Assembly (NCBI GenBank): GCA_002437585.1 | Contig: DJQM01000053.1 | Location: forward strand, 1 to 39,108 | Origin: Clostridiales bacterium UBA6386 | Lineage (GTDB): Bacteria; Bacillota; Clostridia; Oscillospirales; Oscillospiraceae | DNA length: 39,108 nt | Reading direction: 5' to 3' | Shown here: positions 14,360-22,034 of the stretch, one piece after another | Position numbering within the stretch: the first letter of the stretch is position 1 | Layout of the letters: each line of letters starts with the position of its first letter | Notes under the pieces: model-generated | Database searches by the model: none | Seen by the model: only the letters and a program-made list of their open reading frames with translations | Told to the model about the DNA's origin: nothing | Position numbers and translations under genes: made by a program

Positions 14360-14399
14360 AGCTCTGATGAAATCGGCAGGAGCTGACAGCGAGAGGTTT
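14360..14399 (+). repeat. Dispersed 40-bp intergenic repeat, copy A
   Basis: AGCTCTGATGAAATCGGCAG and the next 20 bases match the reverse complement of 36681-36720 at 35 of 40 positions. Both copies lie in intergenic DNA. The rest of 14222-14577 holds this repeat and a long hairpin at 14455, with no gene visible. Confidence 0.6.
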
Positions 14400-14454
14400 C
14401 GCTCCAGGCAAGGTTCCAAAAAGGTCGAAATTCTGTATGTACCCGCAAGGGGGG

Positions 14455-14502
14455 TATAGCGCATCCGTAAGCCAGCTTGCGCCGGCTTACGGATGCGCTA
14501 TA
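14455..14502. terminator. Long perfect hairpin, possible bidirectional terminator
   Basis: A 19-bp perfect inverted repeat (TATAGCGCATCCGTAAGCC and its complement) with a 10-base loop lies between convergent genes. The flanking T run (TATTT) is weak, so it may instead be a repeat element or protein-binding site. Confidence 0.5.
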
Positions 14503-14577
14503 TTTCCCATTTTTGGAGCCGCAGCCTGGGGGCAAAAGATCCGCTGCCCAGCTGCAGGCGATTGATTCAGAGATCCC

Positions 14578-15900
14578 TTAGAATGCTACCCGGAAGATCA
14601 GTGCAATGGCGCACAGGAGAATTGCCAGGGGCACATAGAGGAACCTTCCCAGGTTGTACCAAAGGCTCCCATGGGGCTTGCCGGCACCCAGATTCACGGC
14701 GTCCAGCAGCTCCTTCCGGGGCAGCACATAGAACCAGCTGACGGCACCCAGGGTGGCACCGATGGGAATGATATAAATGGATACCAGATCCATCCAGGGT
14801 CCCCACTTGGCAATCGGCTCCATGGGAAGGCCGAAGCCCAGGCAGGCCGCCGCCAGAATCCCCAGCACCGCCAGCCGGTTCAGCTTCGGGAACCGGTGCA
14901 GCAGAGATTCCGCCACAGCCTCGAACATATTCTGCAAAGAGCTGACACCGGCGAAGATCATGGCCACATACAGAATCACCGCGAAGAGCCGTCCCAGGGG
15001 AATGCCCTGCAAAATTTCAGGCAGGGTCACGAAGAGCAGTCCCGGCCCGGCTCCCACGTCCAGTCCATAGGAGAAGCAGGCGGGCAGGATCACCAGGGCG
15101 GCAACCATGGCCGCCACGGTGTCAAACAGCGCGGTGTGCCGGGCAACTCCCACCACGTCCTCCTGCCGGGACAGGTAGGCTCCATAGACGATCATGCCGC
15201 TGCCGGTGACGGACAGAGAGAACAGAGCCTGACCCATGGCCTGAATCCACACGTTGGGATCGGACAGATATTCCCACCGGGGGGTGAGCAAAAAGACATA
15301 GCCCTCCGACGAGCCGGGGAGCAGAGCCACCCGAATGGCAAGGATCAAAAAAATCAGGAAGAACAGGGGCATCATGACCTTGTTGGTCTTCTCGATGCTT
15401 TTGGCTCCCAGCAGCAGGGTCAGGAGCGTACCGCAGACCACCACAATGTGGTAGGGTACCACGGAATAATCCCGGCCGGAGAAATCGGCGAACCAGGCGG
15501 CGGTATCCGCCGTCAGCAGAATGCCGGTGAGGGAGTCCACAAGAGCCTTGAGTACATAGCTGATGATCACCGCGTAACCGATGGCGATGCACAGGGAGCC
15601 GGCCAGAGGCAGCCAGCCCAGCACCTTTCCCACCTTGCCCAGCTTTCGGCTTTCCCAGGCGGCCTCGTAGGTGCCCAGGGTGCCGGTGCCGGTGTGCCGA
15701 CCCATGGCAAATTCCGCGGGCAGAGCCACGCAGCCGAACAGAGCCACGAACAGCAGATAGATCAGCAGAAACGCGCCGCCGCCGTTGGAACCCATTTTGT
15801 TGGGGAAGCCCCAGACGTTGGCCATGCCAACGGCAGAGCCTACCGAAGCCAGAATGAAGCCCCAGCGGCTGCCAAAGCCCGGGCGTTTGGATGAATTCAT
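14578..15900 (-). CDS. Neurotransmitter:sodium symporter (NSS/SNF) family transporter
   Basis: 440-residue inner-membrane Na+-coupled amino-acid transporter of the LeuT fold with 11-12 helices. The N-terminal signature GFILASVGSAVGMANVWGFP is clear, with the unwound helix-1 glycine; SVTGSGMIVYGAYLS is the helix 6-like segment. The usual Arg or Lys of the extracellular gate (R30 in LeuT, in the FRFP/IWRFP motif) is Gly in NVWGFP, so gating may differ. The start has AAGGAGG upstream. It lies 22 bases after the AraC gene on the same strand; the AraC protein probably senses the substrate or a related signal. The substrate cannot be read from sequence. Confidence 0.9.
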   Translation of the reverse strand: MNSSKRPGFGSRWGFILASVGSAVGMANVWGFPNKMGSNGGGAFLLIYLLFVALFGCVALPAEFAMGRHTGTGTLGTYEAAWESRKLGKVGKVLGWLPLAGSLCIAIGYAVIISYVLKALVDSLTGILLTADTAAWFADFSGRDYSVVPYHIVVVCGTLLTLLLGAKSIEKTNKVMMPLFFLIFLILAIRVALLPGSSEGYVFLLTPRWEYLSDPNVWIQAMGQALFSLSVTGSGMIVYGAYLSRQEDVVGVARHTALFDTVAAMVAALVILPACFSYGLDVGAGPGLLFVTLPEILQGIPLGRLFAVILYVAMIFAGVSSLQNMFEAVAESLLHRFPKLNRLAVLGILAAACLGFGLPMEPIAKWGPWMDLVSIYIIPIGATLGAVSWFYVLPRKELLDAVNLGAGKPHGSLWYNLGRFLYVPLAILLCAIALIFRVAF

Positions 15901-15922
15901 GGAGATCCTCCTTTTTTACGGC

Positions 15923-17074
15923 TTAGCGAACGGATTTCGCGTATTCTGTGGGGGTAATGCCGAATTTTTCCTTGAACTGCCGGGAGAAATGATGAACGGT
16001 GGAATACTGAAGCTCCGCGGCGATCTCCGTGAAATTCAGGTTGTTTTCCCGGATCATCTGCTTGCTCTCCTGGAGCTTGATCCGCCGGATATATTCCCCG
16101 GGGGAGATTTGCAGGTTTTTGTGGAACAGAGCCGTCAGATAGCTGGGGCTTACGTCCACCTGCCGGGCAACCAGAGGCACGGACAGCTTCTGCCGGATGT
16201 GGGAGGAAATGAACTGCTGAGCCTGACGGATGATCTCGTTTTCCGAGTGTACCGCGTTGGCGGTCTGGAGCTTGCCGCCGGTGGGGGCGGTGGTCTCCCG
16301 TAGCAGAAGAAGCAGCAGCAGATTCAGCTGACACAGGATGATGTCACCGGACAGGGCATCCGTGGTCTCCTGCTCACGGAGCATGGATTGCAGCAGAGAA
16401 ACCGCCTTCTGAGGGGCGGTGAACTTCCGATTCAGCAGGGCGTTCAGCTGGCTTCCCCGGGAGGCGAAGGAAATGGTCACAAACCGGGGAGCAACCCCGA
16501 TGTCGGCGTACTGCATGTGCCACTGACCGGGGCCGTAGATCACCAGATCGCCCTGCTTCAGAAGCAGATCCTGACCTTCGGCCACGGAGTGCAGAGACCC
16601 TTGATCCACATAGGTCAGCTCCGCCATGGGGTGGGACTCCCCAGGAAACAGGAAGCCCTGCTCCTTCTCCTGGTAGAAGAAGGTGTACACATCGTCCACC
16701 TGAAGCTGGTGATCCATCCGCGGCTCGGCAAAATTCCGGGTGCCGATTTTCTCCGGCGGGGCAGCGGCCCACAGCAGGGCATCCGCCTGACCGACGAAGG
16801 GGGTGATGGCGAAGCGCACGTCGGGCTTGATGCACACGGGCTTATCCAGATAATAATCCTGATAGTTTTCCCCGTCCAGGCTCACGGACAGCACGCTGGA
16901 GCCGGAGCCTCCGGCAGCCCAGGTGTCGGAAAGGGCGCGGAAAATCACCGCGTTCTCCTGGGAAAGAGGGAGGGTGGTGGCTGCGTTTTTATCAAAACCG
17001 CCGGTGCTGTGGGAGCGCTCCGGCGGAACGGTTCCGAAGCCCTGGAAGGTAACCTGATTCAAATTCCGGATCAT
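15923..17074 (-). CDS. AraC-family transcriptional regulator with cupin-like sensor domain
   Basis: 383-residue regulator. A cupin-like ligand-binding region lies at about 145-215 (MAELTYVDQGSLHSV, then GDLVIYGPGQWHMQYAD), preceded by an unusual 130-residue N-terminal domain. The C-terminal pair of helix-turn-helix motifs (about 280-383) includes VPLVARQVDVSPSYLTALFH and the typical FSRQFKEKFGITPTEY. Start: two in-frame ATGs lie 6 bases apart; the inner one is 9 bases from GAGAGG and is preferred, the outer one (17080) is too close. A terminator-like hairpin overlapping a consensus -10 box lies directly upstream. The gene precedes the NSS transporter in the same unit. Confidence 0.88.
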   Translation of the reverse strand: MIRNLNQVTFQGFGTVPPERSHSTGGFDKNAATTLPLSQENAVIFRALSDTWAAGGSGSSVLSVSLDGENYQDYYLDKPVCIKPDVRFAITPFVGQADALLWAAAPPEKIGTRNFAEPRMDHQLQVDDVYTFFYQEKEQGFLFPGESHPMAELTYVDQGSLHSVAEGQDLLLKQGDLVIYGPGQWHMQYADIGVAPRFVTISFASRGSQLNALLNRKFTAPQKAVSLLQSMLREQETTDALSGDIILCQLNLLLLLLLRETTAPTGGKLQTANAVHSENEIIRQAQQFISSHIRQKLSVPLVARQVDVSPSYLTALFHKNLQISPGEYIRRIKLQESKQMIRENNLNFTEIAAELQYSTVHHFSRQFKEKFGITPTEYAKSVR

Positions 17075-17095
17075 GAGCATTTTCCTCTCAAAAAA

Positions 17096-17123
17096 ATAAC
17101 AGGGTCATTGCTGACCCTGTTAT
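17096..17123 (-). terminator. Terminator of obg, overlapping the araC promoter
   Basis: ATAACAGGGTCA and TGACCCTGTTAT form a perfect 12-bp stem, followed on the minus strand by a T run. It overlaps the -10 of the araC promoter by two bases, so it may also be an operator. Confidence 0.75.
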
Positions 17124-17150
17124 TATACATAAGATAGTTGAAAATGGCAA
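17122..17150 (-). promoter_or_regulatory. Promoter of the araC-NSS unit
   Basis: On the minus strand TTGCCA, 17 bases, TATAAT. The expected transcription start falls inside the hairpin stem at 17096-17123, so this transcript would lack the 5' arm and escape termination. Confidence 0.65.
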
Positions 17151-17209
17151 ATGTTTTCCCGAAAAATCGCCTTTGTATTTTCCACGAAAGTGGGGGCTGA
17201 TTTTTGGTA

Positions 17210-18484
17210 TTAACGCTGGTATTCAAATTCCAGGTCGTAAATATCCACGGTGTCTCCGTCCTGGATGCCCATTTCCTCCAGCCGGGCGAAAAGCCCTGCC
17301 TTGCGAAGCAGGCCGTCGAAGTGGTTCCTGGCCTCATAGTCGTCGAAGTGAATGTTCTCCACCATCCGGCTCAGCCACTCGCCTGTAACCATCCAGGTGC
17401 TGCCGTAGTGCTCGATTTCGAAGTCCTTGGGATCAACGGGGGCGGAGGTTTCCTCCACATATTCCGGCTCATAGATGGTGACGGGAGGCAGCTCCTTGAG
17501 CTTCCGCGCCACCGCCTGCATCAGCTGCCGGGTTCCCTGGGTGGTGCCCGCGCTGATCTCATACAGCTCGCAGCCCGCCTCCTTGGCAGCAGCCCGGAGC
17601 CGCTCCAGGTTGTCGCTGTCCGGGGGCAGCAGGTCGCACTTGTTGGCGGCCACAATCATGGGTCGGTCGCCCAGGTCAACCGAATAATCATGAAGCTCCT
17701 GGTTGATGGCGTGGAAATCCTCCACCGGATCCCGACCCTCGCTGCCGGATACGTCCACCACATGCACCAGCAGCCGACAACGGTCGATGTGCCGGAGAAA
17801 GTCGTGACCCAGTCCCGCACCCTCGGCGGCACCCTCGATAATGCCAGGGATATCCGCCATGACGAAGGACACGCCCTCTTCCACATAGATCACGCCCAGG
17901 TTGGGGAAGAGGGTGGTGAAGTGGTAGTTAGCAATTTTGGGTCGGGCGTTGGAGGTAACGGACAGCAGAGTGGACTTGCCTACGTTGGGGAAGCCCACCA
18001 GACCCACGTCGGCCAGCAGCTTCAGCTCCAGAATCACATCCCGCTCCTGACCCTTGAGGCCGGCCTTGGCGAACCGGGGAACCTGCCGGGTGGGGGTGGC
18101 GTAGTGGGCATTGCCCCAGCCCCCACGGCCGCCCCTGGCGATGACGAAGTCCTCGCCGGTGGACATGTCCACAATGATCTGATTGGTCTCGGCATCCCGG
18201 ACGACGGTGCCCCGGGGCACGTCGATGACCAGATTCTCCCCCCGCTTGCCCGCCATTTTCCGACCCATGCCGTTGATGCCGGCACCGGCCTGGTACTTGC
18301 GCTGATAGCGGAAGTCCAGCAGGGTGGACAGATTGTCGTTGACGTGGAACACCACGCTGCCGCCGTGACCGCCGTCGCCGCCGTCGGGGCCGCCGGAGGC
18401 CACATATTTTTCCCGGTGGAAGGCCACGGCGCCGTCGCCGCCCCGTCCGCCAATGACTGTAATGCGAACCTTATCTACAAACAT
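17210..18484 (-). CDS. obg: Obg-family GTPase (ribosome assembly)
   Basis: 424-residue essential GTPase that assists 50S assembly and stress responses. Obg fold: glycine-rich N-terminal domain, residues 1-158 (GGRGGDG, GGPDGGDGGHGG). G domain: G1 GFPNVGKS (164-171), G3 DIPGIIEGAAEGAGLG, G4 NKCD. C-terminal OCT domain: about 345-424. The start is the ATG of MFVDKVRITV, with GGAGGG 7 bases upstream; upstream in-frame codons cover repeat DNA and are not used. Unlike many genomes, obg is separated from rpmA by a terminator and a repeat, so it is probably transcribed on its own. Confidence 0.96.
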   Translation of the reverse strand: MFVDKVRITVIGGRGGDGAVAFHREKYVASGGPDGGDGGHGGSVVFHVNDNLSTLLDFRYQRKYQAGAGINGMGRKMAGKRGENLVIDVPRGTVVRDAETNQIIVDMSTGEDFVIARGGRGGWGNAHYATPTRQVPRFAKAGLKGQERDVILELKLLADVGLVGFPNVGKSTLLSVTSNARPKIANYHFTTLFPNLGVIYVEEGVSFVMADIPGIIEGAAEGAGLGHDFLRHIDRCRLLVHVVDVSGSEGRDPVEDFHAINQELHDYSVDLGDRPMIVAANKCDLLPPDSDNLERLRAAAKEAGCELYEISAGTTQGTRQLMQAVARKLKELPPVTIYEPEYVEETSAPVDPKDFEIEHYGSTWMVTGEWLSRMVENIHFDDYEARNHFDGLLRKAGLFARLEEMGIQDGDTVDIYDLEFEYQR

Positions 18485-18561
18485 AGCATTTCCCTCCATG
18501 TTCTCGGCGGGTGACACAGAAAAAAGAATTGGGATTTCACACTGCATTTTCAGATGGTACT

Positions 18562-18709
18562 TGTAGAGGCGGCCATTGGCCGCCCGTAACTTAACATAGT
18601 TGCAGCTTTGGTATATTGCGGGCGGCCAATGGCCGATAAATTGTGGTGTCATTGCCACCGGCAATGATTAGATTTGAATTCGCTGCGCGGAGCACCACCC
18701 CTACATACC
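18562..18709. repeat. TGTAGAGG...CCCCTACA bounded intergenic element
   Basis: It starts TGTAGAGGCGGCC and ends ACCACCCCTACA. Inside are the palindromes GGCGGCCATTGGCCGCC and GGGCGGCCAATGGCCG plus GGTGTCATTGCCACC. It is inserted between the rpmA terminator and obg, where most relatives have almost no gap. The same core words recur at 38674-38715. Confidence 0.55.
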
Positions 18710-18763
18710 TTCCGCAAATATTCTCTTTTCTCTGCCACCCATTTTGTGGAACCGCATGAACGA

Positions 18764-18797
18764 AAAGAGCCGCCGCGATTGTGGGCGGCAGCTCTTT
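18764..18797 (-). terminator. Terminator of rplU-prp-rpmA
   Basis: AAAGAGC and GCTCTTT plus an inner GCCGCC/GGCGGC stem, with CTCTTTT at the 3' side on the minus strand. It starts just after the rpmA stop codon. Confidence 0.7.
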
Positions 18798-18809
18798 GTC
18801 ATTATGCGC

Positions 18810-19091
18810 TTACTGCTCAGCGTAAACGGAGCACTGACGGCGATCCTTGCCCAGACGCTCGAACTTGACGGTACCGTCAACCAGAGCGAACAGGGTGTCA
18901 TCCTTGCCGATACCAACGTTGGTGCCGGGATGGATGTGAGTGCCTCTCTGACGAACCAGAATGTTGCCAGCCAGGACAAACTGACCGTCGGCACGCTTCA
19001 CGCCCAGACGCTTGGACTCAGAGTCACGGCCGTTCTTGGTGGAGCCGCCGCCCTTGTGGTGAGCAAAGAACTGAATACCAATCTTCAGCAT
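18810..19091 (-). CDS. rpmA: 50S ribosomal protein L27 with cleavable leader
   Basis: 93-residue large-subunit protein near the peptidyl-transferase centre. The N terminus MLKIGIQFFAHHKGGGST carries the Firmicutes leader ending in QFF|A, which Prp removes. The mature part begins with the flexible AHHKGGGS arm that reaches the P site. The body GRDSESKRLGVKRADGQ and RQRGTHIHPGTNVGIGKDDT is standard. The start has GGAGGTG upstream, within the end of prp. Confidence 0.97.
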   Translation of the reverse strand: MLKIGIQFFAHHKGGGSTKNGRDSESKRLGVKRADGQFVLAGNILVRQRGTHIHPGTNVGIGKDDTLFALVDGTVKFERLGKDRRQCSVYAEQ

Positions 19092-19095
19092 GGTG

Positions 19096-19419
19096 TTACA
19101 CCTCCAAAACTTCGATATAATCAGGATAATCGTCCCGCAGCGAGCAGAGGTAAATCATCATTCCGGCAAGCACTGCCTGGACGGTTTCCTCCTCGTCGCA
19201 GGAAACGGGAAGGGTCAGGGTGATACGAGACTGCTCGTCCTTGACCCGAACCTTTGCCTTGGCACCGCACACATCGTTGATGGTGGCCTCTGCCATGGCA
19301 ACCGCGGCGGATACGGCGGCGCAGACAATGTCCTTGCCGACCTCCTCATAGCCGCTGTGACCCGAGACGCTGAACCCGGTGATCCGGTCGCCCTCGGTGT
19401 GGAATTCGCATCTTGTCAT
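19096..19419 (-). CDS. prp: Ribosomal-processing cysteine protease Prp
   Basis: 107-residue cysteine protease that removes the N-terminal leader of L27, needed for ribosome assembly in Firmicutes. The catalytic His is H21 in SVSGHSGY and the Cys is C33 in KDIVCAAVS. The size and position between rplU and rpmA are canonical. The gene starts 3 bases after rplU and ends 4 bases before rpmA, so it is made with its substrate. No clear Shine-Dalgarno sequence precedes it; coupling to rplU translation is likely. Confidence 0.95.
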   Translation of the reverse strand: MTRCEFHTEGDRITGFSVSGHSGYEEVGKDIVCAAVSAAVAMAEATINDVCGAKAKVRVKDEQSRITLTLPVSCDEEETVQAVLAGMMIYLCSLRDDYPDYIEVLEV

Positions 19420-19422
19420 ACA

Positions 19423-19734
19423 TTACAGAGCGATCTTGGTGATCTCGACCTTGGTATAGGGCTGACGATGGCCGATGTGGCGCTTCTCGCCCTTCTTGGC
19501 CTTGTAGCGGATGATGTCGATCTTCTTGCCCTTGCCGTTCTTCACGACCTTGGCCTCCACTGCGGCACCCTCGACCACGGGAGCACCGATCTTGGTGTTT
19601 TCCCCATCCAGGACGGCCAGAACCTGATCGAACTTGACGGTGGACTCCGCCTCGGCGTTCAGCTTCTCGACGTACAGGGTATCGCCCTCCGCCACGGTGT
19701 ACTGCTTGCCACCGGTAACGATAACTGCTTTCAT
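19423..19734 (-). CDS. rplU: 50S ribosomal protein L21
   Basis: 103-residue 23S rRNA-binding protein. Hallmarks: MKAVIVTGGKQYTVAEGDTL at the N terminus and KKGEKRHIGHRQPYTKVEI at the C terminus. The start is the ATG with AGGTG upstream; a GTG 9 bases earlier is in frame but less likely. First gene of rplU-prp-rpmA, with a consensus promoter at 19826-19854 and an 85-base leader. Confidence 0.97.
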   Translation of the reverse strand: MKAVIVTGGKQYTVAEGDTLYVEKLNAEAESTVKFDQVLAVLDGENTKIGAPVVEGAAVEAKVVKNGKGKKIDIIRYKAKKGEKRHIGHRQPYTKVEITKIAL

Positions 19735-19819
19735 TTGTTTCACCTACTTTATATTGTGTAGTCTCGCTCTTGGGGCGCGGACGCATGGGCGCGCCGACTG
19801 AAAGCCCCTTCAATGCGGC
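19735..19819 (-). promoter_or_regulatory. Possible L21 leader (autoregulatory RNA)
   Basis: The untranslated region of about 85 bases is GC-rich with complementary words (GGGGC/GCCCC, GGCGCG/CGCGCC). Leaders at this position bind L21 or a partner in many Firmicutes. The match to the known L21 leader structure was not tested. Confidence 0.35.
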
Positions 19820-19825
19820 TCGGAT

Positions 19826-19854
19826 ATTTTACCATTTCGTAAGAAAAATGTCAA
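19826..19854 (-). promoter_or_regulatory. Promoter of rplU-prp-rpmA
   Basis: On the minus strand TTGACA, 17 bases, TAAAAT: near-perfect sigma-A promoter, as expected for a ribosomal operon. Confidence 0.8.
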
Positions 19855-19874
19855 GAAAAATTTAGGGGCTTTTC

Positions 19875-19903
19875 TTGCCTTTTCTCTGCGAATTTGCTAT
19901 ACT
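19875..19903 (+). promoter_or_regulatory. Promoter of the NusG domain II gene
   Basis: TTGCCT, 17 bases, TATACT, 50 bases upstream of the start codon. Confidence 0.55.
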
Positions 19904-19953
19904 GGCAGGGAAAAGAACCGGGCGATCCGCCCGAAAGCCGGGAGGCGGGGAAC

Positions 19954-20313
19954 ATGAAGTCAAAAGCCTGGTTGACCCTTCTGGGAGCTGTCCTGTTGGT
20001 TTGCCTGGGGCTGAGCCTGTGGCTCCTCCGGCCGGGGAACGCGGCCGGCCGGGCGAGGATCGAAAGCTTCGGGGAAACGGTGAAAACCGTGGATTTAAGG
20101 GCTGACCAGGAATTTACCGTCACCGGGGAAAACGGCGGGGTGAACGTCGTCACCGTCCGGGACGGAAAAATCGCCGTGACCCAGGCAAACTGCCCGGATC
20201 ATTACTGTGAAAAGCGGGGCTTCTGCGCTGGAGGCGCGGATATTGTGTGCCTTCCCAACCGATTGGTGATCCATTTTTTACAGGCGCAAACCGTGGATGC
20301 CCAGGTCGGATAG
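19954..20313 (+). CDS. NusG domain II-containing small exported protein
   Basis: 119-residue protein. An N-terminal hydrophobic helix (about 5-25) is a signal anchor. The rest matches the small beta domain called NusG_II: a strand-rich middle (VNVVTVRDGKIAVTQANCPDHYC), then CEKRGFCAGGADIVCLPNRLVIHF. Four cysteines (CPDHYC, GFC, IVC) are typical and could form disulfides or bind metal. Despite the name it is not the transcription factor. Function unknown; relatives often lie near flavin or isoprenoid genes, not seen here. It has its own promoter, and the next gene also has one. The frame is open upstream, but the ATG has purine-rich GGAGGCGGGG before it. Confidence 0.75.
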   Translation: MKSKAWLTLLGAVLLVCLGLSLWLLRPGNAAGRARIESFGETVKTVDLRADQEFTVTGENGGVNVVTVRDGKIAVTQANCPDHYCEKRGFCAGGADIVCLPNRLVIHFLQAQTVDAQVG

Positions 20314-20315
20314 CC

Positions 20316-20344
20316 TTGTCAGGCAGCGGTCCGGGTGGTATAGT
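20316..20344 (+). promoter_or_regulatory. Promoter of the beta-CASP gene
   Basis: TTGTCA, 17 bases, TATAGT, 38 bases upstream of the start codon. Confidence 0.6.
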
Positions 20345-20382
20345 AACGGTAAGACTCACGGCATTTTTGCGGAGGTGAATGT

Positions 20383-21990
20383 ATGAAAATTCAATTCATC
20401 GGTGCCGCCCATGAGGTCACCGGCAGCTGCACCCTGCTGGAGGTGGGCGGACGGTTCTATCTGGTGGACTGCGGCATGGAGCAGGGAGCGGATATTTTTG
20501 AGAATGTACCCCTGCCGGTAAGTCCTAACCAGATCGAGGCGGTGTTCCTGACCCACGCCCACATCGACCACTCGGGTATGCTGCCCAAGCTGTGCAAGGA
20601 CGGCTTCTGCGGAGCCATCTACGCCACGGAGGCCACCTGTGACCTGTGCCGGATCATGCTGCTGGACAGCGCGAACATTCAGCAGTCCGAGGCTCAGTGG
20701 CAGAGCCGGAAGGCACTGCGGGCGGGCGAGCCGCCGGTGGAGCCGATCTATGACGTGAACGATGCCCAGGCGGCCATCCGGCTCCTGCGCCCCTGCCAGT
20801 ATGAGGAAATTCTCCAGGTGGCCGAGGGCATCGTCATCCGGATGAACGATGCCGGCCATCTGCTTGGCTCCGCCTCCATCGAGCTGTGGCTGACCGAAGG
20901 CAAGGAAACCCGGAAGATCGTTTTCAGCGGCGACGTGGGCAATACCAATCAGCCCATTCTCAATGACCCAAAGCCCATCGCGGAAACGGAATATCTGGTG
21001 ATCGAATCCACCTACGGCGACCGGCTCCATGATAAGAACACCGTTGATCCGGTTGCCGAACTGGCAGGCTACATTCAGAAAGCCCTGGATCAGGGGGGCA
21101 ATCTGGTGATTCCCTCCTTTGCCGTAGGCAGAACCCAGGAAATGCTGTATGCCATCCGGGAGATCAAGCAGCGCGGTCTGATCCACGGCCACGACCGGTT
21201 CCCGGTGTATGTAGACTCCCCTCTGGCAGTGGAGGCCACGGGCATTTTCCTCCAGTGCAGTCATACAAACTTTGACGAGAAGACCCTGTCTCTGATCCGT
21301 CAGGGAATCAATCCCATCTGGTTTGAGGGAGTGACCCTGTCCGTCAGCTCCGACGAATCCAGAGCCATCAACTTTGACCCCCGGCCTAAGGTAATTCTTT
21401 CTGCCAGCGGCATGTGCGAGGCCGGCCGTATCCGCCATCATCTCAAGCACAACCTGTGGCGCAGGGACTGCATTGTTCTCTTCGTGGGCTATCAGGCCGA
21501 GGGCTCACTGGGCAGAAAGCTCCAGGACGGCGCGAAATCTGTCCGGCTTTTCGGCGAGGAAATCGCGGTGAACGCGGAAATCGCCACGCTCCACGGAACC
21601 TCCGGCCACGCCGACCGGGACGGCTTGCTCCGCTGGCTGGCAGGCTTTACAGAAAAGCCCCGGCTGGTGTTCGTGAACCACGGCGATGCGGAAAGCTGTG
21701 AAGCCTTCCGGGATACCCTGAAAAAGCTGGGCTACCGGGCGGAGGCGCCCTACAGCGGCACGGAATTTGACCTGCTCACCGGCAAGAGCGTGACCCTGAC
21801 CCAGGGAGTACGGATCAACCGGGCGGCCATCTTCAAGGGCAGCCAGCGGGCAAAGCAGGTCTACGAGGATCTGCTGGCCGCGGCGGAGGCACTGCTTGCC
21901 CTGGTGCATACCCGGAGGGGCTGCCCCAACAAGGACAATGCCCGTCTGGCCTCTCAGATCCGGGCTTTGACGGAAAAATGGAAGAAATAA
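20383..21990 (+). CDS. Metallo-beta-lactamase fold, beta-CASP RNase-like protein
   Basis: 535-residue zinc hydrolase of the CPSF73/YSH1-like group, probably an RNA-processing nuclease. Metal motif HAHIDHSG (58-65), GHLLGSAS, FSGDVG and ESTYGDR belong to the lactamase fold; VDSPLA, SASGMCEAGRIRHHL and VGYQAEGSLGRKL are the beta-CASP insertion. HGTSGHADRDGL and VFVNHGD form the RMMBL motif. The residue set needed for catalysis appears complete. The C terminus has an extra basic segment of about 60 residues. The start has GGAGGTG upstream. It is a single-gene unit with its own promoter and terminator. Confidence 0.92.
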   Translation: MKIQFIGAAHEVTGSCTLLEVGGRFYLVDCGMEQGADIFENVPLPVSPNQIEAVFLTHAHIDHSGMLPKLCKDGFCGAIYATEATCDLCRIMLLDSANIQQSEAQWQSRKALRAGEPPVEPIYDVNDAQAAIRLLRPCQYEEILQVAEGIVIRMNDAGHLLGSASIELWLTEGKETRKIVFSGDVGNTNQPILNDPKPIAETEYLVIESTYGDRLHDKNTVDPVAELAGYIQKALDQGGNLVIPSFAVGRTQEMLYAIREIKQRGLIHGHDRFPVYVDSPLAVEATGIFLQCSHTNFDEKTLSLIRQGINPIWFEGVTLSVSSDESRAINFDPRPKVILSASGMCEAGRIRHHLKHNLWRRDCIVLFVGYQAEGSLGRKLQDGAKSVRLFGEEIAVNAEIATLHGTSGHADRDGLLRWLAGFTEKPRLVFVNHGDAESCEAFRDTLKKLGYRAEAPYSGTEFDLLTGKSVTLTQGVRINRAAIFKGSQRAKQVYEDLLAAAEALLALVHTRRGCPNKDNARLASQIRALTEKWKK

Positions 21991-21992
21991 GC

Positions 21993-22026
21993 AAAAACGA
22001 CGTGGCCGTATGGTCACGTCGTTTTT
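21993..22026. terminator. Bidirectional terminator, twin copy 1
   Basis: AAAAACGACGTGGCC and GGTCACGTCGTTTTT form a 15-bp stem with one G-U pair and loop GTAT. An almost identical hairpin occurs at 22688-22721. Confidence 0.85.
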
Positions 22027-22034
22027 TCGCAATC

